DNA of 64,000 nucleotides from Oenanthe sinensis. Its lineage: Eukaryota; Streptophyta; Magnoliopsida; Apiales; Apiaceae. The notes below the pieces were generated by a model. It was not told the origin of the DNA. It ran no database searches and saw only the letters and a program-made list of their open reading frames with translations. The stretch lies in the NCBI GenBank assembly GCA_028671895.1, contig CM053807.1, positions 50,769,903-50,833,902 of the forward strand, in the 5' to 3' direction. The position numbers and the translations under genes are program-made. Shown one piece after another: positions 22,745-34,268 of this stretch (position 1 is the first letter of the stretch; every line of letters begins with the position of its first letter).

Positions 22745-24843
22745 TAGAATCATCTAATAAAATATATGTTGGACTATTAGCGTACATGTTTTTTGGTACT
22801 CTCAAATTTTTATATAATATATGTTTCTTTATTTAAAAAAAACATGTTTTTTACAAATAAAGAAATTGATACAATTAGGATTTGATTCAATTAGTAAGTA
22901 CGTGTTACGTCATTATTTCCACTGAATTTATTTGCTTCATACTTCTCAACTTTAACTGTATTGTTTGTAGAAACCACATCCCTAACTTGTTTCACATTTT
23001 AAACGAACATATTTCCTACAAATATATGAGTTATAACGAGAAACCAACAAATATAAATTTTTCAAGAAACATACACAATATATATTTTTGAAGCACTAAC
23101 CACTGGTAGTGCAAAAAGAGAGTGAGTGAGTGCAAGTAAAAAGAGTTGAGAGATTTATATTATGATTATATATATGTAATTATGTATACATGCAAAATCA
23201 TATTTGCTATTCTGCTTGATGATGTAAGCGTAGATAGACTAGACTTCACTAGTTTTGTACTACATTTGTTTCAATTGTCAAGATGCATGTGTTTTTGTTG
23301 CTAAAATGGTGCATAAATACTGCTCCTACTTGTGTTGTCTACATACCCAATATGATTAATCATCTTCTTGATATAATAGTAATAATTTGTAATTTCACAA
23401 TATTTAATTTTATAAAAAGAGCAGGTGTTTTTTGCAAATGAAAGCAACATCAAAATGAGTCATTTTAAGTTCATTCCCATGCTTGATCAATTTAAGAATA
23501 TTGTTTATTTTGAGTGGGAACATTTTTGTAAGATCTAGCTTGATTAGTTTAAAAAGTCGATATATAATTAATTAGTAAACTCATTAACCAACCCTTCAAA
23601 ATTAGAATTTAGTAGGATTTCCTACACGATCGATAACATGTCTAACTCATTCAACCATTCTTATGATATAGTAGAACGGAGATACGATTTAATTAACTTC
23701 AATTTTGAAAAACTCCATTTTGCAGAAGCCACTGTAACCCCAGAGCAATTACAATATTCTATAAGCAATTGTTGCAGTTCCATAACAACCTTCCATGCCC
23801 TTCAAAGATTTCAATATATTAATCAATTTTTTTTACTACAGGTAATCATTCTTTTATAATTCTTAACTCGAGAAACATGACATTCTCATCAGAAACAAAA
23901 TCATACTTTAAAAGATTCATACTTTAAAAGTAGTACGATAGGACCAATACAATTAGACAAATTATCTTATAAACTATATAAAATAAACATTTAACTTTCA
24001 AAGTATAAGTATAAAAACATTAAAAACAAACCTTAAACTATATAAAAAAACATTTAAAATATGTATGTTTTGATTTTTAAATTCAAATAACTAACTTAAT
24101 TTAAAAAAAATTCGAAATTATATATATACTTAAATTGTTTTTTTTTTAAAAATTGTCCTCAAATGATAGATGCCCATGCAATGACTTAGTATTGCTTGCC
24201 CTCAAGGCCGGCCCTGCTGCAAATTAAAATGCACGATAAATGACTAATACAAAAGGCAATTGTCATACAAAATATTAATCTCAATGAAATATATTTTGTA
24301 ATCGGATTCGTATCACCAAATAAATTATAGATTTCGAGAGACAAGTAGTTCATCCTCTGCACATGATTCGTTAAGAACAGACGTACTTGCACATTTCAAC
24401 CTTGTTCTTGAGATTTGAATGTACTTGAACAAATACCTTATAGTCTTATACCAACAGTCTGCCTGAGAAATTATCAATGACTGTCTGCAATTGTCGGATA
24501 GAAGATTTGTTGGGTACTAACATCTTCCCAATTGTTAGTACAATGCTTTGTGCAGTGTATTAAAATTTCAAACTTGGCACAGTATTGCAGTAGAAAATTA
24601 TATGATTGTAAGCTTTCAATAGATACGGATTAGAGGATGAAGGATCAGTCATATTAAAAAATCTAAATTTGTTCAATACAATTTCATATTTCAGAACTTC
24701 AGATAGTCAAAATACTAAAAGACCCAATGTCCACTAGCAGCATTGATCATTGTAACTGTTTAGAAATAAATCTCTTAACAAGCATAATAATAATATTATT
24801 AGTAAAGACACTAGCGGCACCACTTGGCCGTTCCACCACGAAC

Positions 24844-25040
24844 TTACCCTGGATAACCAAGTTTTAGGACGGAACCACTTACTATTCGCATTGATGACTG
24901 GGACTCAGAACCGGGGGCTTGACTCTTAGCATCCTTATGGTCACCTGTGGGTGGGAGTACCATCGCTTCTTGCATTCTCCAATAAGCCGCATGGTACTTG
25001 CGATCATAAGGTATTGGTTGCCCTTCAATAAATGGTTTCC
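24844..25040 (-). pseudogene. MORF exon 4, copy D (orphan)
   Basis: After a CAG acceptor, GKPFIEGQPIPYDRKYHAAY follows in the correct phase, then a tail that runs out of register compared with copy E because one base is missing near the SESQ segment. It ends at a stop at 24844-24846. Exons 1-3 are absent upstream. An orphan exon left after rearrangement. Confidence 0.75.
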
Positions 25041-25529
25041 CTGCCGCAAGAAAAAAATTAATAATTAAACAGACTAGGATAAAGTGATGAAGTTATTTAC
25101 TGAAAGCTATACCCAATCTCTTGATTTCTTTTCGCCACGTAGAAATATAACCCCCATTAAAAACATCAAAAGAAACTTCTACAGCAAACATGGAACGTTG
25201 TTCTATATGTGATAGCAAATCGATGTTTTTTTTTGCTTGCTTCATTTATTACTAGAAATAAGAGTTAGTTACGTTTAGCTCATCAAAGGCAAGGCGCTCT
25301 TAGACTCTAGACACGTTCGTCATACTCATAGCACTAAACTTTGTTGGTTTAGAGTTTAGACATCGACATTCATGAATCTGATTTTTTATGCACTATGTCT
25401 CACATTCAAAGAATAGGTAGCGCAACTACTCTATAAACATTAAACAGCTTTGACCATCATAACATCAAAAACATGATGGGCTAAATTATAAGAGCTTATG
25501 GAGCTCATCTATTATAAGACTTTCACACT

Positions 25530-25680
25530 CATTTGACTTGTATGAAAGCTAACTGTTGATGGCTCTTGTCTAATTTGACTGTATGAAAGCTTATGGAACT
25601 GAATGCTTTGTCTAATTATGAAAGCTTGTACAGAGCGCGGAATCCACGTGGCGGGAGAAATTGAGCAACAGGTATTTGAA
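25530..25680 (+). pseudogene. LETM1 fragment (intron 5 and exon 6)
   Basis: The first part resembles LETM1 intron 5 near 9155-9215. The second encodes ACTERGIHVAGEIEQQ up to a GT, the counterpart of VCRERGIHVAEETQHQ in LETM1 exon 6. The intervening intron is mostly deleted. Confidence 0.75.
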
Positions 25681-25888
25681 CAAATATTAAAAGTTGTATT
25701 TGAACAACAATATTACCAATAAGCTATAGACAATGATACCAATGGGGAGGGTGAGAACTGAGAAGAGTATTGGTCGAGGGAGTGACGAGGAGAGGCATGA
25801 CACGAATTAATGAATAATAATGACATTGATAAACAACCAAGACTTGACACACTGACCTTTAACATCTCAGAGTACATGCATGACGCTT

Positions 25889-26010
25889 TTACCCCTCAAT
25901 TGTAGATGGAGGTTTGGATGTGATATCTTGAACAACTTTATTTACCCCTCTAACATTGTTGCAGATCTTCCTTTCCACATCGTCAAGGAACTTGTGTTCA
26001 AAATTATACC
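25889..26010 (-). pseudogene. GMP synthase C-terminal exon fragment
   Basis: After an acceptor the minus strand reads YNFEHKFLDDVERKICN..., then GVNKVVQDITSKPPSTIE and a stop. The GVNRVV-D-SKPP-TIEWE ending is the conserved C-terminus of GMP synthase (glutamine-hydrolysing). Here the final WE is replaced by Gly and a stop. The catalytic parts are not nearby, so this is one displaced exon. Confidence 0.7.
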
Positions 26011-26340
26011 TGTAATTCACAAATTGAAAGGTGGCTGAATAAAAATATTGTAAAAGTTGACAAAGTGCAGAAATACATACCAAATGAGCAAGTCGGAAAT
26101 GCAGAGTAAAATTAAAAAATACCAATCCCAGTTAAAGATGCTTATTGAATACTGTATAACATTAACAGCATATTATTATCTTTAACTGCATAAGGTATCA
26201 ACTTACAACTGACAGACATGTCAGCTAATCATAAGGAAAACTTACTATTTTCCCTTCCCCTCAGACGAAACTCATGTAAGGAACAAACAAATCACAAGTC
26301 ATCAATACCAAATTAAGATAAATAATGAATTAAAATATAC

Positions 26341-26478
26341 CTTGGCTTTTGGAGCAAGACGTGCCGTTAGGGCTGCAGCTGCATTACCTGCATTGTTCTC
26401 CTCTATAAAACTGATTGTTGAGTTTATCACCAGCAGAGTAATGACACCCACGAAATCTTGCCATTCAGGAGCCTTCCC
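26341..26478 (-). pseudogene. Plasma-membrane H+-ATPase exon fragment
   Basis: An intact 46-codon exon with AG and GT borders reads APEWQDFVGVITLLVINSTI, then SFIEENNAGNAAAALTARLA and PKAK. This is the strongly conserved second transmembrane region of plant P3A proton pumps. The neighbouring exons of such a gene are not found, so it is a captured or displaced single exon. Confidence 0.85.
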
Positions 26479-27128
26479 CTGGACGAGACAAAAGACACAC
26501 TCAGAATGAATTTAGAATACATAACTCTTCATAATCAAGTATTAGATGAATAGAAACATGCTTCGACAACTTAATTTTCTTCAAGTTATCGTGACAAAAC
26601 CCCAAATTCAACACATCATCATCATCACTCAAACAAAACTTATTCCATTCAAATATCCAATACTTAAGAGCTGCTTGCGATAAAATTGTCAGCATGTTTA
26701 TGTATTGGCTATAATTTTGAGGTCGATGTGATATAAGTCACTGTGATACCTTCAATCATGTTGAATTATTATATAGTGATTGTTGTGTTTTTGAGAAAAG
26801 GCTTGGTTGTTGTGCACAGATAAGTAGAGTTCTTAAACATGTTTTCTAAGTTGAATGATTATATAGAATAGGATGGATTCCTGGAATTTCTGAGACAATT
26901 GTTGCTAGGGTTATTTAAGGATACAAATTTATCAGCCGACTAGTTACAGAAATGTTTCTACTTAGTATTAATGCTCTAGCAGCAACAGTAATTGGGTTGA
27001 TCTCGCATTGGCTACCTTCTGCCTTCTACGCGACTTGCATAGCTAAGAGTGCTAGGGTGACCAATTTTTTGTAGGAGAATAGGAAGAGTGATTGTATATA
27101 AAATAATGTTATTGGCAGCTCTATGTGC
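26479..27128. other. Spacer with a LETM1 intron 13 piece
   Basis: No gene. About 26676-26760 resembles LETM1 intron 13 (about 14610-14690), in plus orientation like the main gene. The rest shows nothing recognisable. Confidence 0.5.
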
Positions 27129-27640
27129 TCTCAAAATATTAAGGACGTGTTGGGTTGCTTGCTTCTTTCTGTTTTGTTCAAAATATTAATATTCTAACAT
27201 TGACCAGCCGATCAGTTATACATCAAACAGTAATTAGAAAAATTGGAAGGTCAAGGCAACTTATTAAATCATTAAAATCACGGTAAACCATTAAGTATCG
27301 TGAAGTTAACTAGAAATAACATAAACTCTAAGATCGTCCAAGAATAGAGTTATACAAAGCTTTAGTAATAGATGATATCCACATAGAATCAATTAACTTA
27401 AGTTTCCCTGGTCAAGTAATGCTAGATTTCTTGCATATTATTAGGATACAGAAAAGTAGTACACCCATAAATAGTTTGTCATGTCTAATTAACAGTTCAG
27501 TAAAAATTATTAAAACTACTGAATGAACAACAGAAAAGATAGTCTGTTTGTCTAACATCCAGTGAGTGAGTATATATATCCACATTTCTAACTTGTTCTA
27601 ACAGATACGGATTAAAGGGTGAAGGATCAGACATTAAAAA
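27129..27640. repeat. Copy of part of the oxidoreductase intron
   Basis: Matches 34955-35540, inside the intron of the oxidoreductase gene, with small deletions. Parts of the same block occur at 17.82-18.06 and 20.60-20.66 kb. It supplies the empty sites for both Stowaway MITEs at 20.4 and 20.7 kb. Confidence 0.8.
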
Positions 27641-28310
27641 AACCCAAATTTGTTCAATACAATTTCATAGTTCAGAACCTCAGATAATCAAAATACTAAA
27701 ACAAATTCAATGTCCACTAGCAGCATTGATCATTGCAACTTCATTGCAACTGTTTAAAAATAAGTCTCTTAATAAGCATAATAATATTAGTAGTAAAGAA
27801 ACTAGCCGTTCCCATAATCAATTGCCATCAAGGACCGTTCCACCACGAACCTATCCCGGATAACCAAGCTTTAGGAAGGGACCACTTATTATCTGCATCC
27901 ATGACTGGGGTCTCAGAATGGGGGGTTTGAGTCTTGGCATCCTTATGGTCACATGTGGGTAGGGGTGCCATCGCTTCTCGCATCCTCCAGTAAGCGGCAT
28001 GGTACTTGCGATCATAGGGTACTGGTTGCCCTTCAATAAATGGCTCCCCTGCAGCAAGGAAAAAATTAATAATTAAACAGACTAGGATAAAGTGATAAAG
28101 TTATTTATTGAAGGCTATACCCAATCTCCTGATTTCTTTTCGCCACATGTAGGAATATAACCCCCATTAAAAACATCAAAAGAAACTTCTTCTGCAAACA
28201 TGAAACGCTGATCTATATGTGATAGCAAGATGTTTTTTTTTGTTTGCTTTCATTTATTACTAGAAATAAGGGGAAGTTATGTTTAGCTCGTCAAAGGCAA
28301 GGCGCTCTTA

Positions 28311-28701
28311 GAGCATCTCCAACAGCTCTTTAATTGAAGCTCTTAACCCAAATTTTAAGGAGAATCTTCTCAAATCAAACTCCAAGAGTCTCTAACCCCT
28401 CTTCAAATAGTTAAGAGTTTCATTTCATTCTCTATTAATAAAGAACTTTGATCCACTCCGACCCACTCCTAAGTAGTTTTATATTAGTAACTTCTACTCA
28501 TTCATCTCTTTCACTCTCTGTTTTGTTTCTTTATCAGAGCTTCTGCCACTACAAATAATTAAAGAATAAAGAATGAATAAGTTGTTTAATATGAGGAGAT
28601 TGTTGGAGACAACATCAATATTGACCTCTTAAATTCTTAGGAGTTGAATTAAGTATATTATTATTTTTAGAGAAATGTTTAGTAGCTTGTTGGAGATGCT
28701 C
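28311..28701. mobile_element. Tourist-like MITE in MORF-E intron 3
   Basis: Ends GAGCATCTCCAACAGCTC and ...GCTTGTTGGAGATGCTC are inverted repeats with TTA duplicated on both sides (28308-28310 and 28702-28704). Empty sites (GCGCTCTTAGACTCTAG) are present in copies D (about 25305) and F (about 33375). Confidence 0.92.
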
Positions 28702-29596
28702 TTAGACTCTAGACACATTCGTCATACTCATAGCACTAAACTTTGTTGGTTTAGATATCGATATTCATGAATATGATTTTTAATGCACTATGTCTTACAT
28801 CCAAAGAGTAGGTAGCACAACTACTCGCAATTCATATAACGTTTTAATTAACAACAAAAAATGACAATTAAGAGTTACCAATAACACTGAGGAATTAACT
28901 GATATAACCAAACGAAATAAGTGGCAGTGTAGTTTTGTTAGTTTAAAACAAGTATTTTGTGTTGTATTAAAGTCCTTATGTGGTGTAAGGGTATATATAT
29001 ATATATATATTGTAAGATTTGTATGTAGGAACAGGAACACACAGATTTAATTAATATGCATGATGATAATGAAGTTCAAATGATGAAACTCCTAAAAATA
29101 ACTCACTCCAAAGATTACTTATCTATTATAGAATATTTATAATGAAGTCATCAACATTCTTTTGATGCAATGTCTCAAATCCAAAGAGTAAAAAGCATAA
29201 TTACTCTCAATTGATTTGTCGTTGTAGGAAGCATGCAAAATCAGCAAGGAGTTAGAGGTAAAAGAATACAGCGCAGAAAATTATCTCTAATTATGACAGT
29301 CTCTGCCCTGGGGGTTGGGCTTTAGAGTAGTCTGCTCCTTTAAGTTTAAAATACTGGCCTCTGAAACATGTTCAAGGGGTCTTTAAGAGAAGTTGGGTTA
29401 ATTCGTATATTTAACCAATGTAGGATTAATTTCTCTAATCAACCAAACTGAAACAGACAAAAATTGACCAATTAAGCGTCACCAATCAAACTGATGGTTA
29501 ATTGGTATAACCAACCCAAATGAGTGATGAGACAGTTTTTTCAGTTTTAAACAAGTATTATGTGATTCATTGTAGTCCTAATGTTGTAAAAAGATA

Positions 29597-29769
29597 CTCC
29601 CTCGGTATAGCTCCATAACTTTTTTTTCTGAATAAAAATTTAATGTTTAAATTTTTATTCAGAAAAAAAAAATTAAAAAATAAGTTATGGAACTATACTT
29701 TATATGCATCTTAAAATGCGTACCGGACACCCTCTTCCAAATGTAAACAAATGGATGGAATTGAAGGAG
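29597..29769. mobile_element. Stowaway-like MITE (orthologous to 3871-4053)
   Basis: Same ends and TA flanks as the MITE in MORF-B intron 3, slightly shorter inside. Confidence 0.75.
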
Positions 29770-29934
29770 TATAAATAATGGAGTATTTCATTTCTCCCTT
29801 GTTTCTTATATATAAGAACAGGAACACATAGATTAAATTAATAAACATGATGATGAAACAATTTCTTTCAAGTGATGAAATAATGACTCATCATCTCCAA
29901 ATACTAACTCAAACTGTATATTAGACACACACAA

Positions 29935-29972
<38 letters not shown>

Positions 29973-30336
29973 GTTGAGTTACTATTAGGAGATGATGAGT
30001 CATTATTTCATCAATAACCACTAAAGCAAAGAGGAGAACATGAACGATTTAATAAAGATTTGGGTTACTAAAAGAATCAATAACCACTAAAGCTGTTGAA
30101 AAAGGCTACTGATATCTTAACAAAATCAACAAAAACAAATCGGTACCTCCGTAATCCTTGTCGTCCACGTTGATGCAAGAGTCCGGACGCACAATCTCCA
30201 CCTCCGGCAATTCTGAGAAGAACAAAAATTAATGAGAAATAGAAGTTTCATAAGAAATGAAGAAAAGAGAATAGGCGGCACCTCTTAGCTTGGAACAAAT
30301 TTCCTCATCGATTAGGGCACCAATGGCATAATAATG

Positions 30337-30557
30337 GGGGTGTTTGGGGGAACTTTTTTTCCAGAATAAGTCAACTTATTTTAAGACAAAGTTAGGATTC
30401 CTAACTTTTTTCTGAAATAAGTTAACTTTTTTTTGTAACTTATAGAATCTCAAATATACATTAAATACTTGTATAAAAAACATTTATCAAAATATGAAAT
30501 TTTTACCCGAAAATAAGTCCAAAAGGACTTATTTTTAAGCCCAGCCAAACAGGCCAA
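30337..30557. mobile_element. MITE in MORF-E exon 2
   Basis: GGGGTGTTTGGGGGAAC at the left and GCCAAACAGGCCAA at the right, with ATG repeated at both borders (30334-30336 and 30558-30560). Copies A and B show the uninterrupted exon (AATAATGTCTTG). A long AAGTnnnnACTT-type palindrome occupies the interior. Confidence 0.75.
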
Positions 30558-32916
30558 ATGTCTTGTTGATACCGAATATATTTTCATCGATTAGCTTATT
30601 TTATTTTTTTTATACATATTTTCATTTTTTTTAAAGATAAATATTTATTTTAGAATTTTAAAATCAAATATTATTTTCAAAATAAAAAATAAGTTACTTA
30701 TTTTCAGAAAAAGTACATACATACCTATTTTTTTCCGAAAATAAGGGTTTATTTCCGAAAAAAATGGGTTGCCAAACAGGGCCATAGAATCATCTAATAA
30801 AATATATGTTGGACTATTAGCGTACATGTTTTTTGGTACTCTCAAATTTTTATATAATATATGTTTCTTTATTTAAAAAAAACATGTTTTTTACAAATAA
30901 AGAAATTGATACAATTAGGATTTGATTCAATTAGTAAGTACGTGTTACGTCATTATTTCCACTGAATTTATTTGCTTCATACTTCTCAACTTTAACTGTA
31001 TTGTTTGTAGAAACCACATCCCTAACTTGTTTCACATTTTAAACGAACATATTTCCTACAAATATATGAGTTATAACGAGAAACCAACAAATATAAATTT
31101 TTCAAGAAACATACACAATATATATTTTTGAAGCACTAACCACTGGTAGTGCAAAAAGAGAGTGAGTGAGTGCAAGTAAAAAGAGTTGAGAGATTTATAT
31201 TATGATTATATATATGTAATTATGTATACATGCAAAATCATATTTGCTATTCTGCTTGATGATGTAAGCGTAGATAGACTAGACTTCACTAGTTTTGTAC
31301 TACATTTGTTTCAATTGTCAAGATGCATGTGTTTTTGTTGCTAAAATGGTGCATAAATACTGCTCCTACTTGTGTTGTCTACATACCCAATATGATTAAT
31401 CATCTTCTTGATATAATAGTAATAATTTGTAATTTCACAATATTTAATTTTATAAAAAGAGCAGGTGTTTTTTGCAAATGAAAGCAACATCAAAATGAGT
31501 CATTTTAAGTTCATTCCCATGCTTGATCAATTTAAGAATATTGTTTATTTTGAGTGGGAACATTTTTGTAAGATCTAGCTTGATTAGTTTAAAAAGTCGA
31601 TATATAATTAATTAGTAAACTCATTAACCAACCCTTCAAAATTAGAATTTAGTAGGATTTCCTACACGATCGATAACATGTCTAACTCATTCAACCATTC
31701 TTATGATATAGTAGAACGGAGATACGATTTAATTAACTTCAATTTTGAAAAACTCCATTTTGCAGAAGCCACTGTAACCCCAGAGCAATTACAATATTTT
31801 ATAAGCAATTACAATATTCTATAAGCAATTGTTGCAGTTCCATAACAACCTTCCATGCCCTTCAAAGATTTCAATATATTAATCAATTTTTTTTACTACA
31901 GGTAATCATTCTTTTATAATTCTTAACTCGAGAAACATGACATTCTCATCAATATCAGAAACAAAATCATACTTTAAAAGATTCATACTTTAAAAGTAGT
32001 ACGATAGGACCAATACAATTAGACAAATTATCTTATAAACTATATAAAATAAACATTTAACTTTCAAAGTATAAGTATAAAAACATTAAAAACAAACCTT
32101 AAACTATATAAAAAAACATTTAAAATATGTATGTTTTGATTTTTAAATTCAAATAACTAACTTAATTTAAAAAAAATTCGAAATTATATATATACTTAAA
32201 TTGTTTTTTTTTTAAAAAATTGTCCTCAAATGATGGATGCCCATGCAATGACTTAGTATTGCTTGCCCTCAAGGCCGGCCCTGCTGCAAATTAAAATGCA
32301 CGATAAATGACTAATACAAAAGGCAATTGTCATACAAAATATTAATCTCAATGAAATATATTTTGTAATCGGATTCGTATCACCAAATAAATTATAGATT
32401 TCGAGAGACAAGTAGTTCATCCTCTGCACATGATTCGTTAAGAACAGACGTACTTGCACATTTCAACCTTGTTCTTGAGATTCGAATGTACTTGAACAAA
32501 TACCTTATAGTCTTATACCAACAGTCTGCCTGAGAAATTATCAATGACTGACTGCAATTGTCGGATAGAAGATTTGTTGGCTACTAACATCTTCCCAATT
32601 GTTAGTACAATGCTTTGTGCAGTGTATTAAAATTTCAAACTTGGCACAGTATTGCAGTAGAAAATTATATGATTGTAAGCTTTCAATAGATACGGATTAG
32701 AGGATGAAGGATCAGACATATTAAAAAATCTAAATTTGTTCAATACAATTTCATATTTCAGAACTTCAGATAGTCAAAATACTAAAAGACCCAATGTCCA
32801 CTAGCAGCATTGATCATTGTAATTGCTTAGAAATAAATCTCTTAACAAGCATAATAATAATAATAATAATATTAGTAAAGACACTAGCGGCACCACTTAG
32901 CCGTTCCACCACGAAC

Positions 32917-33113
32917 CTACCCTGGATAACCAAGCTTTAGGACGGAACCACTTACTATCCGCATTGATGACTGGGTCTCAGAACCGGGGGCTTGACTCTT
33001 AGCATCCTTATGATCACCTGTGGGTGGGAGTACCATCGCTTCTTGCATTCTCCAATAAGCCGCATGGTACTTGCGATCATAAGGTATTGGTTGCCCTTCA
33101 ATAAATGGTTTCC
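32917..33113 (-). pseudogene. MORF exon 4, copy F (orphan)
   Basis: The counterpart of copy D in unit 2: it encodes GKPFIEGQPIPYDRKYHAAY in phase after a CAG acceptor, shares the one-base deletion in the tail, and ends at a TAG instead of TAA. Confidence 0.75.
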
Positions 33114-33593
33114 CTGCCGCAAGAAAAAAACTAATAATTAAACAGACTAGGATAAAGTGATAAAGTTATTTACTGAAAGCTATACCCAATCTCCTGATTT
33201 CTTTTCGCCACGTAGAAATATAACCCCCATTAAAAACATCAAAAGAAACTTCTACAGCAAACATGGAACGTTGTTCTATATGTGATAGCAAATCGATGTT
33301 TTTTTTGTTTGCTTCATTTATTACTAGAAATAAGAGTTATTTACGTTTAGCTCATCAAAGGCAAGGCGCTCTTAGACTCTAGACACGTTCGTCATACTCA
33401 TAGCACTAAACTTTGTTGGTTTAGAGTTTAGACATCGACATTCATGAATCTGATTTTTTATGCACTATGTCTCACATTCAAAGAATAGGTAGCGCAACTA
33501 CTCTATAAACATTAAACAGCTTTGACCATCATAACATCAAAAACATGATGGGCTAAATTATAAGAGCTTATGGAGCTCATCTATTATAAGACT

Positions 33594-33745
33594 TTCACAC
33601 TCATTTGACTTGTATGAAAGCTGACTGTTGATGGCTCTTGTCTAATTTGACTGTATGAAAGCTTATGGAACTGAATGCTTTGTCTAATTATGAAAGCTTG
33701 TACAGAGCGCGGAATCCATGTGGCGGGAGAAATTGAGCAACAGGT
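33594..33745 (+). pseudogene. LETM1 fragment (second copy)
   Basis: Identical layout to 25530-25680: an intron 5 remnant followed by ACTERGIHVAGEIEQQ and a GT. Confidence 0.7.
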
Positions 33746-33951
33746 ATTTGAACAAATATTAAAAGTTGTATTTGAACAACAATATTGCCAATAAGCTATA
33801 GACAATGATACCAATGGGGAGGGTGAGAACTGAGAAGACTAGTAGCTACCGATTTCGATTCTAGTAAATAAGATATTGTTTCAGTATTGGTCGAGGGAGT
33901 GACGAGGAGAGGCATAACACGAATTAATGAATAATAATGACATTGATAAAC

Positions 33952-34268
33952 TATCGAGGAATAAAATATCTGATAGACCTTCATATTCCATATAGATAGA
34001 CCTTCATATTCCATATTACATGTGCCGCCTCCTCTAGCAACGATTAACGGTAGAGAGTAGTTCAGTTGGTAAAGCTATCTTTGTTGTCCCCTTCTCTCCT
34101 ATATCAATATTATTGAACAGATACTAAACTAGTAATCCTAAAGAATTATAAAAAATAAAAAAACAAGACAAAAGAAGCGTGCAATTCCTACTAATGCAGA
34201 CTTTCTTAGAGAAAACAAACAATCCATTACAGGCCAATAAAATAACTCGATATAACTCATGTAAATAA
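33952..34268. other. Spacer with short duplication
   Basis: A ~20-bp tandem repeat (AGACCTTCATATTCCATAT) occurs at 33975-34012. No gene is seen between unit 2 and the oxidoreductase stop codon; this should hold its 3' UTR. Confidence 0.5.

Larger units (their letters stand above)
22547..25834. repeat. 3.3 kb direct duplication, unit 1
   Basis: Nearly base-for-base identical to 30590-33951. Differences seen: unit 2 has an extra ~26 bp near 31800, and unit 1 lacks ~45 bp near 25772. The unit carries non-coding AT-rich DNA, a MORF exon 4 copy and a LETM1 piece. The short open frames it contains (for example 22882-23091 and 23638-23859) resemble no family and are kept only because the whole unit is duplicated. 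Confidence 0.92.
27828..30588 (-). pseudogene. MORF copy E, truncated and MITE-interrupted
   Basis: Exon 4 (27828-28048) is open: GEPFIEGQPVPYDRKYHAAY, then a tail ending LSGIGSWWNGP and a stop. Exon 3 is 30147-30212, intact except Tyr to Cys in SYIN. Exon 2 begins at 30282 in genome order, is split by a MITE (30337-30557), resumes at 30558 and stops matching at about 30588, where the 3.3 kb unit 2 begins. The rest of exon 2 and exon 1 are missing. Intron 3 carries a Tourist-like and a Stowaway-like MITE. Because exon 4 here is longer and in frame, it may show the ancestral C-terminus better than copy B. Confidence 0.85.
30590..33951. repeat. 3.3 kb direct duplication, unit 2
   Basis: Same content as 22547-25834. 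It starts inside the 22.5 kb MITE sequence and abuts truncated MORF exon 2. It ends at the shared GACATTGATAAAC, after which the two flanks differ. Confidence 0.92.

Noticed and set aside
34046..34110. tRNA-like start (GTAGTTCAGTTGGTAAAGC)
   Set aside because: No T-arm B box or acceptor stem partner follows at the right distance; at most an old SINE head.
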